From positions 2,914,001 through 2,978,000 of the forward strand of contig AP018697.1 of the NCBI GenBank assembly GCA_004001285.1: DNA of 64,000 nt, read 5' to 3'. A program made the translations under genes and the position numbers. The notes under the pieces are model-generated. The model did not search any database. It had not been told where the DNA came from and saw only the letters and a program-made list of their open reading frames with translations. This document shows positions 8,481 to 17,980 of the stretch, piece by piece. Source of the DNA: Arthrobacter sp. MN05-02 (GTDB lineage Bacteria > Actinomycetota > Actinomycetes > Actinomycetales > Micrococcaceae). Numbering within the stretch: position 1 is the first letter of the stretch; each line of letters starts with the position of its first letter.

Positions 8481-9284
8481 CTAGGCACCCAGGCCGTGCC
8501 CGGCCTCGCGAAGCTCCGCACGGGTCCGGCCGGCCCGCATCAGCTCCAGCAGCTCCTCCCGGCCCGGCGCGAGCTCGTACTTGAGCAACTTGGCCGCCTT
8601 CATCGGGTCCGTCTCACCCTCCCCGTAGGACGGGCACAGCGCGGCGACGGGACAGACCCCGCACGCCGGCTTCTTGGCGTGGCAGATGCGGCGACCGTGG
8701 AACACGACGTGGTGGGACAGCATCGTCCAGTCCTTGCGGTCGAACAGCGCGCCGACGTCGAGTTCCACCTTCACGGGGTCCTCCGACGTCGTCCAGCGGA
8801 ACCGGCGCGACAGCCGCCCGAAGTGCGTGTCCACGGTGATGCCGTGCACTCCGAATGCGTTGCCGAGGACGACATTCGCGGTCTTGCGCCCCACCCCCGG
8901 CAGGGTCACGAGGTCCTCGAGCCTGCCCGGCACCTCGCCGTCGAAGTCGTCGACGAGCCGTCGGGAGAGCGCAAGGAGGCTGTTGGCCTTCGCGCGGTAG
9001 AACCCGGTGGGGCGGATGATCTCCTGCAGCTCGAGCTCCTCGGCCTCGGACATGGTCCGCGCGTCGGGGTACCGCTCGAAGAGGGCGGGGGTGGTGAGGT
9101 TGACCCTCACATCGGTGGTCTGCGCGGACAGTACGGTCGCCACCAGCAGTTCGAACGCGTTCCGGAAGTCGAGCTCCGCCACCGCGTAGGGGTAGGTCTC
9201 ACCCAGGATCTTGTTGATCCGGCGGGCCCGGCGCTTGAGGGCGACGGGCGATTCCTCCTCGATCTTCGCTTTCCTGCCTGCCAC
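8481..9284 (-). CDS. nth: Endonuclease III
   Basis: A 267-residue bifunctional DNA glycosylase/AP lyase that removes oxidised pyrimidines in base excision repair. The helix-hairpin-helix is [14 protein letters not shown] with the catalytic lysine, followed by the catalytic aspartate in ITVDTHFGR. The C-terminal [4Fe-4S] loop is complete: [17 protein letters not shown] (C-x6-C-x2-C-x5-C). About 35 residues follow the cluster, longer than in E. coli Nth (211 residues) but usual in actinobacteria. The start ATG at 9284 gives [20 protein letters not shown], a basic N-terminal tail common in this phylum. Confidence 0.95.
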   Translation of the reverse strand: MAGRKAKIEEESPVALKRRARRINKILGETYPYAVAELDFRNAFELLVATVLSAQTTDVRVNLTTPALFERYPDARTMSEAEELELQEIIRPTGFYRAKANSLLALSRRLVDDFDGEVPGRLEDLVTLPGVGRKTANVVLGNAFGVHGITVDTHFGRLSRRFRWTTSEDPVKVELDVGALFDRKDWTMLSHHVVFHGRRICHAKKPACGVCPVAALCPSYGEGETDPMKAAKLLKYELAPGREELLELMRAGRTRAELREAGHGLGA

Positions 9285-9346
9285 TCGTGTCTCCTCTCGG
9301 TGGTGCTGCTCGAGCCACCGGCCACCACGGGCGGGGGCGGACTGCG

Positions 9347-10672
9347 TCAGTCGCGGGGAGCGCGTTCGATGTTGCGCAGGTCCCGCAGGATGCCGATCGA
9401 TCCCGTGCGCTTGTCCTGGACCAGGAACTCGCTCCCGCGATCCTCGATGCCCACTTCCCAGTCGCCCGGCTGGAGCGTGAAGACCTCTCGGCCCGTCTGT
9501 TCGTCGACGACGGGACGCGGCGAGCCGACCGCGAACCAGAAGGCCTCGACGACGGGCTCCTCCTCCGCGAAGCGCGTGGCGGTGATGGGCTCCTGGTGGC
9601 TCCGCTCCTCCGGGACCTCCGCCGAGGAGGACCCCGGGAGGTCGTCGCGGACGACCTCGTGGACCCGCGTCACATCCGTCGCGGACTGCGACGGGATGGC
9701 ATGGGAGGCGTTCGGATCCGAGGAACCGGCCGCACGCAGGCCCGCATTCTCCACGGTGGCCTCCGAACCCTGCCCGACCGCGGAGGAACCGGACGGGTCG
9801 GCCGCCGGAGTCGTGCCGGTGACCGGGGCGTCGTCCGTCGACGTGCCCTGCGACGCTCCCCGCTCCATCCCGGACTGGCCCGATGCGGCAGCACCGGCAC
9901 CGACCGCGCCGGCCCCTCCCGCACCGTACAGGCCCGCGCCGTTCTGCAGCACTGCGGCAGCGGCAGGATTGACGCCCGCCTTGCCCGTACCGGATGTCGT
10001 CGAGGCCTGCCGGGTCTTCGCTCCGGCCTCGGGCTGCTTGGCCGGACGGGGGCGGGCTGCGGTGATGGGGCGGGCCGCGGCGTGCGCGGGTACCTCCGGC
10101 CGCTCCGCGAAGTCGTTGCGGAAGACCGGGAGGAAGGGACCGGTGACGGTCGCGGCCAGCATGGCCAGGGACCCGATGAGGGCGAGCAGGGGTCCGGGGT
10201 GGAAGTCGGTCACGGTCTGGAGGAAGAAGTACGTCGCGGCCAGGACGGCGGTGACCGATGCGAACTGGTCGACGGAGAGGGACCCGACGCGGAGCCCCGT
10301 GCTTCCCAGGCGTCGTCCGGCCAGGAGGGCGAGGGCGATCACGGGCAGCAGGATGCCGATGCCGATGAAGAAGAGCGGGCCGCTGTTCCAGAAATTCGCG
10401 TAGCGCACCATGCCGTCGATGAACGGCAGGAGCGTCCCGATGAACACGAGCACCACGCCTCCGCCGAAGACGGCCTCGCGCAGGGTGAAGGGACCGAGCA
10501 CGGCCTCGCTCGGTCCTGTGGCGCCGGCCTGCCCGGTCGCCGTCGTCGTGCCGGACGGGCCGGCCGTGCCCGAGGCTTTCCCGGCCGCCTGCACGCCCGT
10601 GTCCCCCGCGTCGGGCCGGGATGCCGTCGCCTCCTGCCCGAAGGCGAGTCGCCCCTCGGTTGCTTCCGTCAT
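9347..10672 (-). CDS. Membrane protein with low-complexity linker and C-terminal cytoplasmic domain
   Basis: A 441-residue protein not recognised as a named family. It has a Thr/Gly/Ala-rich N-terminal 60 residues and four predicted helices between about residues 68 and 185 ([71 protein letters not shown]). Then comes a long Gly/Ala/Ser-rich linker (about 190-320) and a compact C-terminal domain ([19 protein letters not shown] to [23 protein letters not shown]) of about 90 residues. The C-terminal part resembles a small beta domain conserved in Micrococcaceae membrane proteins; function unknown. GGGAG precedes the ATG. It is divergent from acsA. Confidence 0.6.
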   Translation of the reverse strand: MTEATEGRLAFGQEATASRPDAGDTGVQAAGKASGTAGPSGTTTATGQAGATGPSEAVLGPFTLREAVFGGGVVLVFIGTLLPFIDGMVRYANFWNSGPLFFIGIGILLPVIALALLAGRRLGSTGLRVGSLSVDQFASVTAVLAATYFFLQTVTDFHPGPLLALIGSLAMLAATVTGPFLPVFRNDFAERPEVPAHAAARPITAARPRPAKQPEAGAKTRQASTTSGTGKAGVNPAAAAVLQNGAGLYGAGGAGAVGAGAAASGQSGMERGASQGTSTDDAPVTGTTPAADPSGSSAVGQGSEATVENAGLRAAGSSDPNASHAIPSQSATDVTRVHEVVRDDLPGSSSAEVPEERSHQEPITATRFAEEEPVVEAFWFAVGSPRPVVDEQTGREVFTLQPGDWEVGIEDRGSEFLVQDKRTGSIGILRDLRNIERAPRD

Positions 10673-10829
10673 CTCAAACTCCCGTTTCTAGCGCTGGTCA
10701 CCGGCTGCCATCGGCGACCGGGATCACTTACCTCCTTCCACCCTAGCCATCGGCCCGCGCCTTCTCCACCGAAGGCGATGCCGGGCGGACCGCCACTCAC
10801 CGCACAATCGCCGCATCTCGGCTAGGCCC

Positions 10830-10845
10830 TGTGACGTCGCGCACA
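10830..10845. promoter_or_regulatory. Candidate CRP/GlxR-type operator upstream of acsA
   Basis: TGTGACGTCGCGCACA matches the CRP consensus TGTGA-N6-TCACA at 9 of 10 fixed positions. It lies 112 bases before the acsA start codon. A CRP gene is encoded at 27991 in this window. CRP control of acs is established in E. coli; control here is inferred from the site alone. Confidence 0.55.
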
Positions 10846-10956
10846 CACCGGCCGGGAGAACTCGATAGTGTTCCACTGGAGCACGTTGCGGTGCGGCGAG
10901 CCTTCGCGGCACCCTGCGTCCTGTCCGTCATTGAACACGTCACAAAGGGGTAGAAC

Positions 10957-12915
10957 ATGACTGCCGAACGACAAGGCGATGCCTTCGAGAACCTGCTGCA
11001 CGAGGAACGGCGCTTCCCGCCCAGCGACGCGTTCGCCGCGAACGCCGTCGCCCAGCCGTCCCTCTACGACGAGGCACGCGAGCAGGGCACGGAGTTCTGG
11101 GCCCGGCAGGCGCGGGAGCTCCTCACCTGGGACCAGGACTTCACCGAGACGCTCGACTGGTCGGACGCGCCCTTCGCGAAGTGGTTCGTGGGCGGCACGG
11201 TCAACGCGGCCTACAACGCCCTGGACCGCCACGTCGAAGCCGGCCTCGGCGACCGCGTCGCCATCCACTTCGAGGGCGAGCCCGGTGATACACGCACCAT
11301 CACGTACGCGGAACTGACCCGGGAGGTCAAGAAGGCGGCGAACGCCTTCGAGTCGCTCGGCGTCGGGAAGGGCGACCGCGTCGCCGTCTACCTGCCCATG
11401 ATCCCCGAGGCGGTCGTCACGATGCTCGCCTGCGCCCGGATCGGCGCCGTCCACTCCGTCGTCTTCGGCGGCTTCTCGGCGGACGCCCTGCGCAGCCGCA
11501 TCGACGACGCCGAGGCCAAGCTCGTGGTCACCTCCGACGGCACCTACCGCCGCGGCAAGCCGAGCCCCCTCAAGCCGGCGGTCGACGGGGCCCTCGAGAA
11601 GGAAGGCCACACCGTCACGAGCGTGGTCGTGGTCCGCCGCAACAACGAGCCGGTCGAATGGACCGAGGGGCGCGACACCTGGTGGCACGACGTCGTCGAC
11701 GGCGCCCCGGAGGAGCACGTCGCCGTGGCGCACGACTCGGAGCACCCGCTGTTCATCCTCTACACCTCGGGCACCACGGGGAAGCCGAAGGGCATCCTGC
11801 ACACGACCGGCGGTTACCTCACCCAGACAGCATTCACCCACAGGAACACCTTCGACCTGCGACCCGAGACCGACGTCTTCTGGTGTACGGCGGACATCGG
11901 CTGGGTCACCGGGCACAGCTACGTCACCTACGCGCCCCTCGTGAACGGCGCCACCCAGCTGATGTACGAGGGCACGCCGGACACCCCGCACCAGGGCCGC
12001 TGGTGGGAGCTGATCGAGAAGTACAGGGTATCCATCCTCTACACGGCACCGACGGCCATCCGCACGTTCATGAAGTGGGGCCGGGACATCCCGCAGAAGT
12101 ACGACCTCTCGTCGATCCGCGTGCTCGGATCCGTCGGGGAACCGATCAACCCCGAGGCCTGGATGTGGTACCGGGAGGTGATCGGCGGCGGACAGGCGCC
12201 GATCGTGGATACGTGGTGGCAGACGGAGACCGGCGCGCACATGATCGCGCCGATGCCCGGGGTGACCGCGACCAAGCCGGGTTCCGCGCAGGTCGCCGTA
12301 CCGGGCATCGCCGTCGACGTCGTCGACGAGATGGGGGTGTCGGTGCCGGACGGCTCCGGCGGCTACCTGGTGATCCGCGAGCCGTGGCCGGCCATGCTTC
12401 GGGGTATCTGGGGCGACCCGCAGCGGTTCAAGGACACCTACTGGTCCCGCTTCGACGGCATGTACTTCGCCGGGGACGGCGCCAAGAAGGACGGCGACGG
12501 GGACATCTGGCTCCTCGGCCGGGTCGACGACGTCATGAACATCTCCGGCCACCGCCTGTCCACCACCGAGATCGAATCGGCGCTGGTGAGCCACCCGTCG
12601 GTCGCGGAGGCCGCCGTCGTCGGCGCCAGTGACGAGACGACGGGCGAGGCCGTGGTCGCGTTCGTCATCCTGCGGGGCTCGGCGAAGGACGACGACGACA
12701 TCGTCACCACCCTGCGCAACCACGTGGGCAAGGAGATCGGACCCATCGCCAAGCCGCGGAACATCCTGGTGGTGCCCGAACTGCCGAAGACCCGCAGCGG
12801 GAAGATCATGCGGCGCCTGCTCAAGGACGTCGCCGAGGGCCGCGAGGTGGGCGACGCCACGACGCTGTCCGATCCCACGATCATGCAGCAGATCGCCGTC
12901 TCGCTCCGGAAGTAG
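10957..12915 (+). CDS. acsA: Acetate-CoA ligase (acetyl-CoA synthetase)
   Basis: A 652-residue adenylate-forming enzyme that makes acetyl-CoA from acetate, ATP and CoA. Motifs: the P-loop-like [20 protein letters not shown] (A5), [31 protein letters not shown] (A7-A8 region, given in part) and the terminal [11 protein letters not shown], whose lysine is the site of regulatory acetylation in the family. Length equals E. coli Acs (652). Start ATG at 10957 is preceded by AAAGGGG. It stands alone with its own terminator. A CRP-type operator upstream suggests carbon-source control. Confidence 0.96.
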   Translation: MTAERQGDAFENLLHEERRFPPSDAFAANAVAQPSLYDEAREQGTEFWARQARELLTWDQDFTETLDWSDAPFAKWFVGGTVNAAYNALDRHVEAGLGDRVAIHFEGEPGDTRTITYAELTREVKKAANAFESLGVGKGDRVAVYLPMIPEAVVTMLACARIGAVHSVVFGGFSADALRSRIDDAEAKLVVTSDGTYRRGKPSPLKPAVDGALEKEGHTVTSVVVVRRNNEPVEWTEGRDTWWHDVVDGAPEEHVAVAHDSEHPLFILYTSGTTGKPKGILHTTGGYLTQTAFTHRNTFDLRPETDVFWCTADIGWVTGHSYVTYAPLVNGATQLMYEGTPDTPHQGRWWELIEKYRVSILYTAPTAIRTFMKWGRDIPQKYDLSSIRVLGSVGEPINPEAWMWYREVIGGGQAPIVDTWWQTETGAHMIAPMPGVTATKPGSAQVAVPGIAVDVVDEMGVSVPDGSGGYLVIREPWPAMLRGIWGDPQRFKDTYWSRFDGMYFAGDGAKKDGDGDIWLLGRVDDVMNISGHRLSTTEIESALVSHPSVAEAAVVGASDETTGEAVVAFVILRGSAKDDDDIVTTLRNHVGKEIGPIAKPRNILVVPELPKTRSGKIMRRLLKDVAEGREVGDATTLSDPTIMQQIAVSLRK

Positions 12916-12925
12916 TGCTCGACAC

Positions 12926-12969
12926 GATACGGAGAGGCCCCCGCGCCCGCGGGGGCCTCTCCGCGTATC
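12926..12969. terminator. Bidirectional terminator between acsA and ohr
   Basis: A 15-bp GC-rich stem (12931-12945 with 12948-12962, loop CC) lies between two convergent genes. GATAC at 12926-12930 and GTATC at 12965-12969 extend the stem after a small bulge. There is no long T tract, as usual for actinobacterial terminators. Confidence 0.8.
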
Positions 12970-12981
12970 GGCCGGAACGGA

Positions 12982-13404
12982 TCAGCCGATCGTGGCGTCG
13001 ACCGTGACCTCGATGTTGCCGCGCGTCGCGTTCGAGTAGGGGCACACCTGGTGAGCCTGCTCGACGAGTGCGTCCGCCGTCTCCTGGTCCACGCCGCCGA
13101 TCTCGGCGTGCAGGGCGACGGCGAGCTGGAAGGCGCCGCCGTCGACCGCGTCGATACTCACCTCGGCGGTGACCGCCGTGTCGCTGATCCTGGCCTTGGT
13201 GCGGCTCGCGACGAGCTTCAGCGCACTGTGGAAGCAGGCGGCGTAGCCGACGGCGAAGAGCTGCTCGGGGTTCGTGGCGCCACCGGCGCCGCCCATCTCC
13301 TTGGGGACCGCCAGGTCGACGACGAGCTGCCCGTCGTCCGTGTGCGCCTTGCCGTTGCGTCCGTCGCCCGTGGCTGTTGCGACCGCGGTGTAGAGAGCAC
13401 TCAT
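12982..13404 (-). CDS. ohr: Organic hydroperoxide resistance protein (Ohr/OsmC family)
   Basis: A 140-residue thiol peroxidase that reduces organic hydroperoxides. Both catalytic cysteines are in family context: AACFHSALKL (peroxidatic) and QVCPYSNATRGN (resolving). The Ohr signature NPEQLFAVGYAACF is present. Ohr-type proteins, as distinct from OsmC proper, carry the CPYSNATRGN end. The gene is divergent from a TetR regulator 108 bases away, which is the probable local regulator. In other bacteria ohr is usually controlled by a MarR-type OhrR, so a TetR partner is a variation. Confidence 0.92.
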   Translation of the reverse strand: MSALYTAVATATGDGRNGKAHTDDGQLVVDLAVPKEMGGAGGATNPEQLFAVGYAACFHSALKLVASRTKARISDTAVTAEVSIDAVDGGAFQLAVALHAEIGGVDQETADALVEQAHQVCPYSNATRGNIEVTVDATIG

Positions 13405-13452
13405 GTGGGGAGATCCTTCCGTCGTGGGGGCCGGAGTGGCCCCCTACTCCTT

Positions 13453-13479
13453 CCGGTAGACTAACTAGTAACTCCACCT
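13453..13479. promoter_or_regulatory. Candidate operator/promoter in the ohr-tetR divergent region
   Basis: The 108-base divergent spacer contains an AT-richer island, TAGACTAACTAGTAACTCCA, centred on the palindrome ACTAGT with partial dyad symmetry outside it (4 of 7 flanking positions). TetR regulators usually bind such short palindromes in the shared promoter. No perfect operator is present, so this is suggestive only. Confidence 0.35.
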
Positions 13480-13512
13480 GACCCAAATCCTCCCCTTCCC
13501 ACTGGAGCATCC

Positions 13513-14094
13513 ATGAACGCCCCGCTCTCCGTCCGGGACCGCATCCTCGCGTCCGCGACCCGACTGTTCGACGCCGACAGCATCCGCTCGGTCAGTGCGG
13601 ACAGGGTGATCGCCGACGCCGGGACCACGAAGGTGACCTTCTACCGGCATTTCCGGTCCAAGGAGCACCTCGTGGTGGCCTACCTCGAGCACCAGCTGGA
13701 GCAGCTGCGGACCGCCGTCGACAGGGAGCGTGCTGCGGGCCCGGATGCCTGCAGCGTCCTGCTCGCACTGGCCGCCGCCAACGGCAGTGCGGCCTGCCGG
13801 CCGGGATTCCGCGGATGCACCTTCATCAATGCGGCCGCAGAGTACCCGGCGGCCGGCAACGTGGTCCGCGCCACCGTCGAGCGGTACCGCGCGTGGTTGC
13901 ACTCCGTCGTCACGGAACTGCTGTCCGAGCTCGGGGTGGAGCGGCCCGAGGCCGTCGCGGACCAGCTCATCATGCTGCGCGACGGCGCCATGGTGCAGGG
14001 CTACATGGGCGACCCGACGGCGATCACGGAGTCGCTCATCGCCACGGGACGTGCCATCATCACCGCCCGCACCGGCTCCGCCCTGCCCGCCTGA
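13513..14094 (+). CDS. TetR/AcrR family transcriptional regulator
   Basis: A 193-residue regulator. The N-terminal helix-turn-helix is typical (VRDRILASATRLFDADSIRSV then ADAGTTKVTFYRHFRSKEHLVVAYL). The C-terminal ligand domain contains two cysteines in an unusual short spacing (AACRPGFRGCTFIN), which could be redox-active. Given the divergent ohr gene, it probably represses ohr and itself and might sense organic peroxide through those cysteines; this is inference from position. A GGAGC site precedes the ATG. Confidence 0.85.
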   Translation: MNAPLSVRDRILASATRLFDADSIRSVSADRVIADAGTTKVTFYRHFRSKEHLVVAYLEHQLEQLRTAVDRERAAGPDACSVLLALAAANGSAACRPGFRGCTFINAAAEYPAAGNVVRATVERYRAWLHSVVTELLSELGVERPEAVADQLIMLRDGAMVQGYMGDPTAITESLIATGRAIITARTGSALPA

Positions 14095-14192
14095 GCGGCC
14101 CCGGCCGCGTCCGCAACGGGGGCGGCCCGCCCGGGATGTGACGTTCGTCCGAAAAGATGGCCCCTACGCCGGAGCGAGAGGATGATTTCAGC

Positions 14193-15518
14193 GTGTCCAC
14201 TACCGTGCAGCAACCCCCCGTATCGAATCCGCGCATGGCCCGCCGCGTCGCCGGAGCCTCCTTCGTCGGAACAGCCCTCGAGTCCTACGACTTCTACGTG
14301 TTCGGCACCGCCGCCGCGCTCGTCTTCAACACCGTGTTCTTCACCGAGCAGGATCCGCTCGCGGGGACGCTCTCGGCGTTCCTGGTCTTCGCGATGGGAT
14401 TCGTCGCACGCCCGCTCGGCGCGATCCTCTTCGGACACCTCGGTGACCGGATCGGGCGCAAGCGCACCCTGATCTGGACCATCACCCTGATGGGGCTGGC
14501 CACCGGCACCGTCGGGCTGCTGCCCGACTACAACACCATCGGTGTGTGGGCGCCGATCATCCTGACCGTGCTGCGACTGCTGCAGGGCCTCTCCCTCGGC
14601 GGTGAGTGGGGCGGCTCGATCCTCATCGCCACCGAGCACGCCGAACCCCGCAAGCGCGCGCTCTACGCCTCGATCCCCCAGCTCGGGTCCCCCGTCGGCA
14701 CCATGCTGATCTCCGCCATCTTCCTCGTCCTCGCCGTCGTCGCCCCGGACGTCATGACGACCTGGGGCTGGCGCATCCCGTTCCTGCTCGCCTTCCCGTT
14801 CCTCGCCATCGCGATCTACCTCCGGCTCGCCATCGACGAGACGCCCGTCTTCCAGGAGACGAGCCGGCAGCACGCCCTCCCCCGCGTCCCCTTCCTCGAG
14901 GTCCTGAAGTCCCAGCCCACCGCGATCGTGGTCGCCATCGCCTCCGCGGTCCTGGGCATCGGCTCCTACTTCCTCATGGTCACCTACACCCAGGCCTACG
15001 GCACCGGGACCCTCGGCCTGTCCCAGGCGACGGTGCTGAACGCGGCCCTCGTGGGGTCGATCCTCCAGCTCGTCACCATCCCGGCCTTCGGCTACCTGGC
15101 GATGCGCATCGGGTCCGCGAAGGTGGTCGCCGGCGGGGCGCTCGGGACCGCGCTGATCGCCTTCCCGCTGTACTGGACCATCAGCATCGCGACGGAACCC
15201 CTGTACATCGCCGCGATCATCCTCGGCGGGATCCTGCCGACCGCCAGCTGGGCAGCCCTCGGCGGCTTGATGGCGGACATCTTCCGGCCGGCGACGGCGT
15301 TCACCGCCCTGTCCTTCGCCTACAGCATCGCCGCGATCGTCGCAGGCTTCGCCCCGTCGATCACCCAGCAGTTCGGCATCGCGACGGACGGTGCCTGGTG
15401 GCACCCGGGCGTCGTCCTCGCCGCCATGAGCCTCGTGACGGTGGCCGGCGCGGTGGGCGCGGTGCGGTTGCGCTCGCGCCTCCCGGTTCCGTCGGCCGGC
15501 GCCGGGAGTGCGGCATAG
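14193..15518 (+). CDS. MFS transporter, metabolite:H+ symporter (MHS) family
   Basis: A 441-residue 12-helix transporter. The family motif between helices 2 and 3 is clear (GFVARPLGAILFGHLGDRIGRK), followed by LRLLQGLSLGGEWGGS, the MHS signature also found in ShiA and ProP. The substrate is unknown; relatives carry shikimate, ketoglutarate, proline/betaine or citrate. aroQ follows by 7 bases, so uptake of a shikimate-pathway compound is a reasonable guess but unproved. The GTG at 14193 is preferred because GAGAGGA lies about 10 nt before it; an ATG at 14157 in the same frame lacks a ribosome site. Confidence 0.85.
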   Translation: MSTTVQQPPVSNPRMARRVAGASFVGTALESYDFYVFGTAAALVFNTVFFTEQDPLAGTLSAFLVFAMGFVARPLGAILFGHLGDRIGRKRTLIWTITLMGLATGTVGLLPDYNTIGVWAPIILTVLRLLQGLSLGGEWGGSILIATEHAEPRKRALYASIPQLGSPVGTMLISAIFLVLAVVAPDVMTTWGWRIPFLLAFPFLAIAIYLRLAIDETPVFQETSRQHALPRVPFLEVLKSQPTAIVVAIASAVLGIGSYFLMVTYTQAYGTGTLGLSQATVLNAALVGSILQLVTIPAFGYLAMRIGSAKVVAGGALGTALIAFPLYWTISIATEPLYIAAIILGGILPTASWAALGGLMADIFRPATAFTALSFAYSIAAIVAGFAPSITQQFGIATDGAWWHPGVVLAAMSLVTVAGAVGAVRLRSRLPVPSAGAGSAA

Positions 15519-15525
15519 TTAGGGC

Positions 15526-16011
15526 ATGACCCCGGCACGTACCCCCAGCATCCTCGTGATCAACGGCCCGAACCTGAACCTGCTCGGCACCAGGGAACCG
15601 GCCGTGTACGGGACGGCGACGCTCGACGACGTCGTCCGCCTCGCGTCGGACGCCGCGCGGGAGCGCGGGTGCACCACGACGGCGATGCAGTCCAACCACG
15701 AGGGCGAGATCATCGACGCCATCCACGCCGCACGCACAACGTCGGACGGGATCGTCATCAACGCCGGCGCCTTCACGCACACCTCGATCGCCATCCGGGA
15801 CGCCCTCGCCGGGGTGGGCCTCCCGGTCGTCGAGGTGCACATCAGCAACGTGCACCGGCGCGAGGAGTTCCGGCACCACTCCTTCCTCTCGGGCGTCGCG
15901 GACGCCGTGATCGTCGGCGCGGGCGTCGACGGCTACCGCCTGGCGGTGGACCACCTCGCGGCCCGACTCACCGCTGCGGCCGGCGGCGCCGCATCGTTCC
16001 CGAAAAGTTAG
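15526..16011 (+). CDS. aroQ: Type II 3-dehydroquinate dehydratase
   Basis: A 161-residue enzyme that converts 3-dehydroquinate to 3-dehydroshikimate in the shikimate pathway or quinate catabolism. Type II signatures: [18 protein letters not shown] (active-site Arg and Tyr), [17 protein letters not shown] (Asn) and [17 protein letters not shown] (catalytic His). It is 7 bases downstream of the MHS transporter and probably co-transcribed. No other aro genes are nearby, so a catabolic role with the transporter is possible. Confidence 0.95.
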   Translation: MTPARTPSILVINGPNLNLLGTREPAVYGTATLDDVVRLASDAARERGCTTTAMQSNHEGEIIDAIHAARTTSDGIVINAGAFTHTSIAIRDALAGVGLPVVEVHISNVHRREEFRHHSFLSGVADAVIVGAGVDGYRLAVDHLAARLTAAAGGAASFPKS

Positions 16012-16066
16012 CCGGGGCGCCGTCCGGTGGACGGCGACGGCCGCGGACATAGGGCACGATGGTGCT

Positions 16067-17974
16067 ATGACGGACATCACTCCCGCCGGAAGCGCGGCCG
16101 CCCAGCCAGAGAACCTCGACGCACCCCTGCTCGAGGTGCGCAACCTGGCGGTGAGCTTCCGGACCACCCACGGCGAGGTCCGGGCGGTCGAGGACGCGAG
16201 TTTCACGCTCGAGCGCGGCAGTGCCCTGGCGATCGTCGGAGAATCGGGGTCGGGCAAGTCGACGACGGCGATGGCGTGCATCGGTCTCCTGCCCGGCAAC
16301 GGCCGGGTCACCTCCGGCAGCATCCTCTTCGAGGGCCAGAACCTGGTGGACCTGCCGGAAGCGAAGATGCGCTCCGTCCGCGGCAGGGCGATCGGCCTCG
16401 TACCGCAGGACCCGATGTCCAACCTGAACCCGGTGACGAAGATCGGCACGCAGGTCGCCGAGACACTCCTCGTCCACGGCATGGCGACCAAGAAGGACGT
16501 CAAGCAGCGCGTCATCGACGTGCTGACCGCCGCGGGCCTGCCCGACGCCGGCGAGCGCGCCAAGCAGTACCCGCACGAGTTCTCGGGCGGCATGCGGCAG
16601 CGGGCCCTGATCGCGATCGGCCTCGCCTGCCAGCCCCGCCTGCTCATCGCCGACGAACCGACGTCGGCCCTGGACGTCACCGTGCAGCGCACCATCCTCG
16701 ACCAGATCGAGACGATGACCGAACAGCTCGGTACATCGGTCCTCCTCATCACCCACGACCTCGGGCTCGCTGCCGAGCGCGCCTCGCAGCTCGTGGTGAT
16801 GCATCGCGGCCGCGTGGTCGAGACCGGCCCGGCCGAGCAGCTGCTCAACGATCCACAGCACCCTTACACGCAGTCCCTCGTCCGGGCGGCTCCGAGCGTC
16901 GCCGCCGTACGCCTGCGCCCCGGTGCCTTCACGGCGGACGCCGCCAGCAGACTCAAGCTCGCCGAGGCCGTCTTCGCCGAGCACGAGGCGGGACACGACG
17001 GCGCGGGTCCTACCGGGCACGCCGCCGGCCACGCCGTGGACCACCTCTCCACGTCGATCGATGGGGATGCCCAGGACGCACCCCGCGCTGCTGCCGGAGC
17101 GCACGCTGCGACGACGTCGTCGGACCGTCCGGCCGAACCCGGCATTCACACGGCTCCCGCCGGCCCCGCCGCTCCCGCGAACATCGTCGAGATCCGCGAC
17201 CTCACGAAGATCTACAAGCGCCGCGGCAGCAAGGAGGACTTCTACGCGGCGAAGAACGTCACGCTCGATGTCCCGCGCGGGCAGACCGTGGCGATCGTCG
17301 GCGAGTCCGGCTCGGGCAAGACCACCACGGCCCGCATGCTCCTCAAGCTGATCGAGCCGACCTCGGGGACCATGACGTTCGACGGCATGGACGTGGCCAC
17401 CCTCGACAAGGCGCAGCTCAACGACTTCCGCCAGCGCGTGCAGCCGATCTTCCAGGACCCCTACTCCTCGCTGAACCCGATGTTCACGATCGAGCGCATC
17501 GTCGAAGAACCCCTCAACGCCTACAAGCGCGGGTCCCGCAAGGAGCGTGCGGCGCGCGTCCGCGAGCTGATGGACCAGGTGTCCTTCCCGCAGAACGCCC
17601 TGCGCCGCTACCCGGCGGAACTCTCCGGGGGGCAGCGGCAGCGTGTGGCGATCGCACGGGCCCTCGCCCTGCAGCCCGAGCTGATCGTCTGCGACGAGCC
17701 CGTCTCCGCGCTCGACGTCCTGGTGCAGGCGCAGATCCTGAAGCTCCTCGGCGACCTGCAGTCCGAACTGGGTCTCAGCTACCTCTTCATCTCCCACGAC
17801 CTCGCCGTCGTCCGCCTCATCTCGGACTACGTGTGCGTGATGAAGGACGGCGAGCTCGTGGAGGCCGCCAGCTCCGAGGAGGTCTTCCAGAATCCACGCC
17901 ACCCCTACACCCGGAGGCTGCTCGCCTCCATCCCGGGCAACGAGCTCAACATCGACGAGGACCTCGCCTCCTAG
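16067..17974 (+). CDS. Dipeptide/oligopeptide ABC transporter, fused double ATPase (DppD-DppF type)
   Basis: A 635-residue protein with two complete ABC domains. Domain 1 (about 20-270): Walker A GESGSGKSTTA, signature FSGGMRQRA, Walker B LLIADEPTSALD. Domain 2 (about 375-620): Walker A GESGSGKTTTA, signature LSGGQRQRV, Walker B LIVCDEPVSALD. A long His/Ala/Gly-rich linker joins them. Each half ends with the oligopeptide-type tail (HPYTQSL, HPYTRRL). It supplies both ATPases for uptake of peptides or nickel-type ligands. The matching permeases and lipoprotein lie 3-8 kb away on the other strand, separated by the reverse transcriptase and DUF5996 genes. Confidence 0.9.
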   Translation: MTDITPAGSAAAQPENLDAPLLEVRNLAVSFRTTHGEVRAVEDASFTLERGSALAIVGESGSGKSTTAMACIGLLPGNGRVTSGSILFEGQNLVDLPEAKMRSVRGRAIGLVPQDPMSNLNPVTKIGTQVAETLLVHGMATKKDVKQRVIDVLTAAGLPDAGERAKQYPHEFSGGMRQRALIAIGLACQPRLLIADEPTSALDVTVQRTILDQIETMTEQLGTSVLLITHDLGLAAERASQLVVMHRGRVVETGPAEQLLNDPQHPYTQSLVRAAPSVAAVRLRPGAFTADAASRLKLAEAVFAEHEAGHDGAGPTGHAAGHAVDHLSTSIDGDAQDAPRAAAGAHAATTSSDRPAEPGIHTAPAGPAAPANIVEIRDLTKIYKRRGSKEDFYAAKNVTLDVPRGQTVAIVGESGSGKTTTARMLLKLIEPTSGTMTFDGMDVATLDKAQLNDFRQRVQPIFQDPYSSLNPMFTIERIVEEPLNAYKRGSRKERAARVRELMDQVSFPQNALRRYPAELSGGQRQRVAIARALALQPELIVCDEPVSALDVLVQAQILKLLGDLQSELGLSYLFISHDLAVVRLISDYVCVMKDGELVEAASSEEVFQNPRHPYTRRLLASIPGNELNIDEDLAS

Positions 17975-17980
17975 CGGCCG

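Noticed and set aside
8358..10403. Long plus-strand frame of 681 codons
   Set aside because: It is antisense to nth and the membrane protein gene, is Arg/Pro/Gly-rich and has no recognisable domain.
10822..12723. Long minus-strand frame antisense to acsA
   Set aside because: High-GC shadow: composition is Gly/Val/Asp/Arg repeats with no motif, while acsA is unambiguous.
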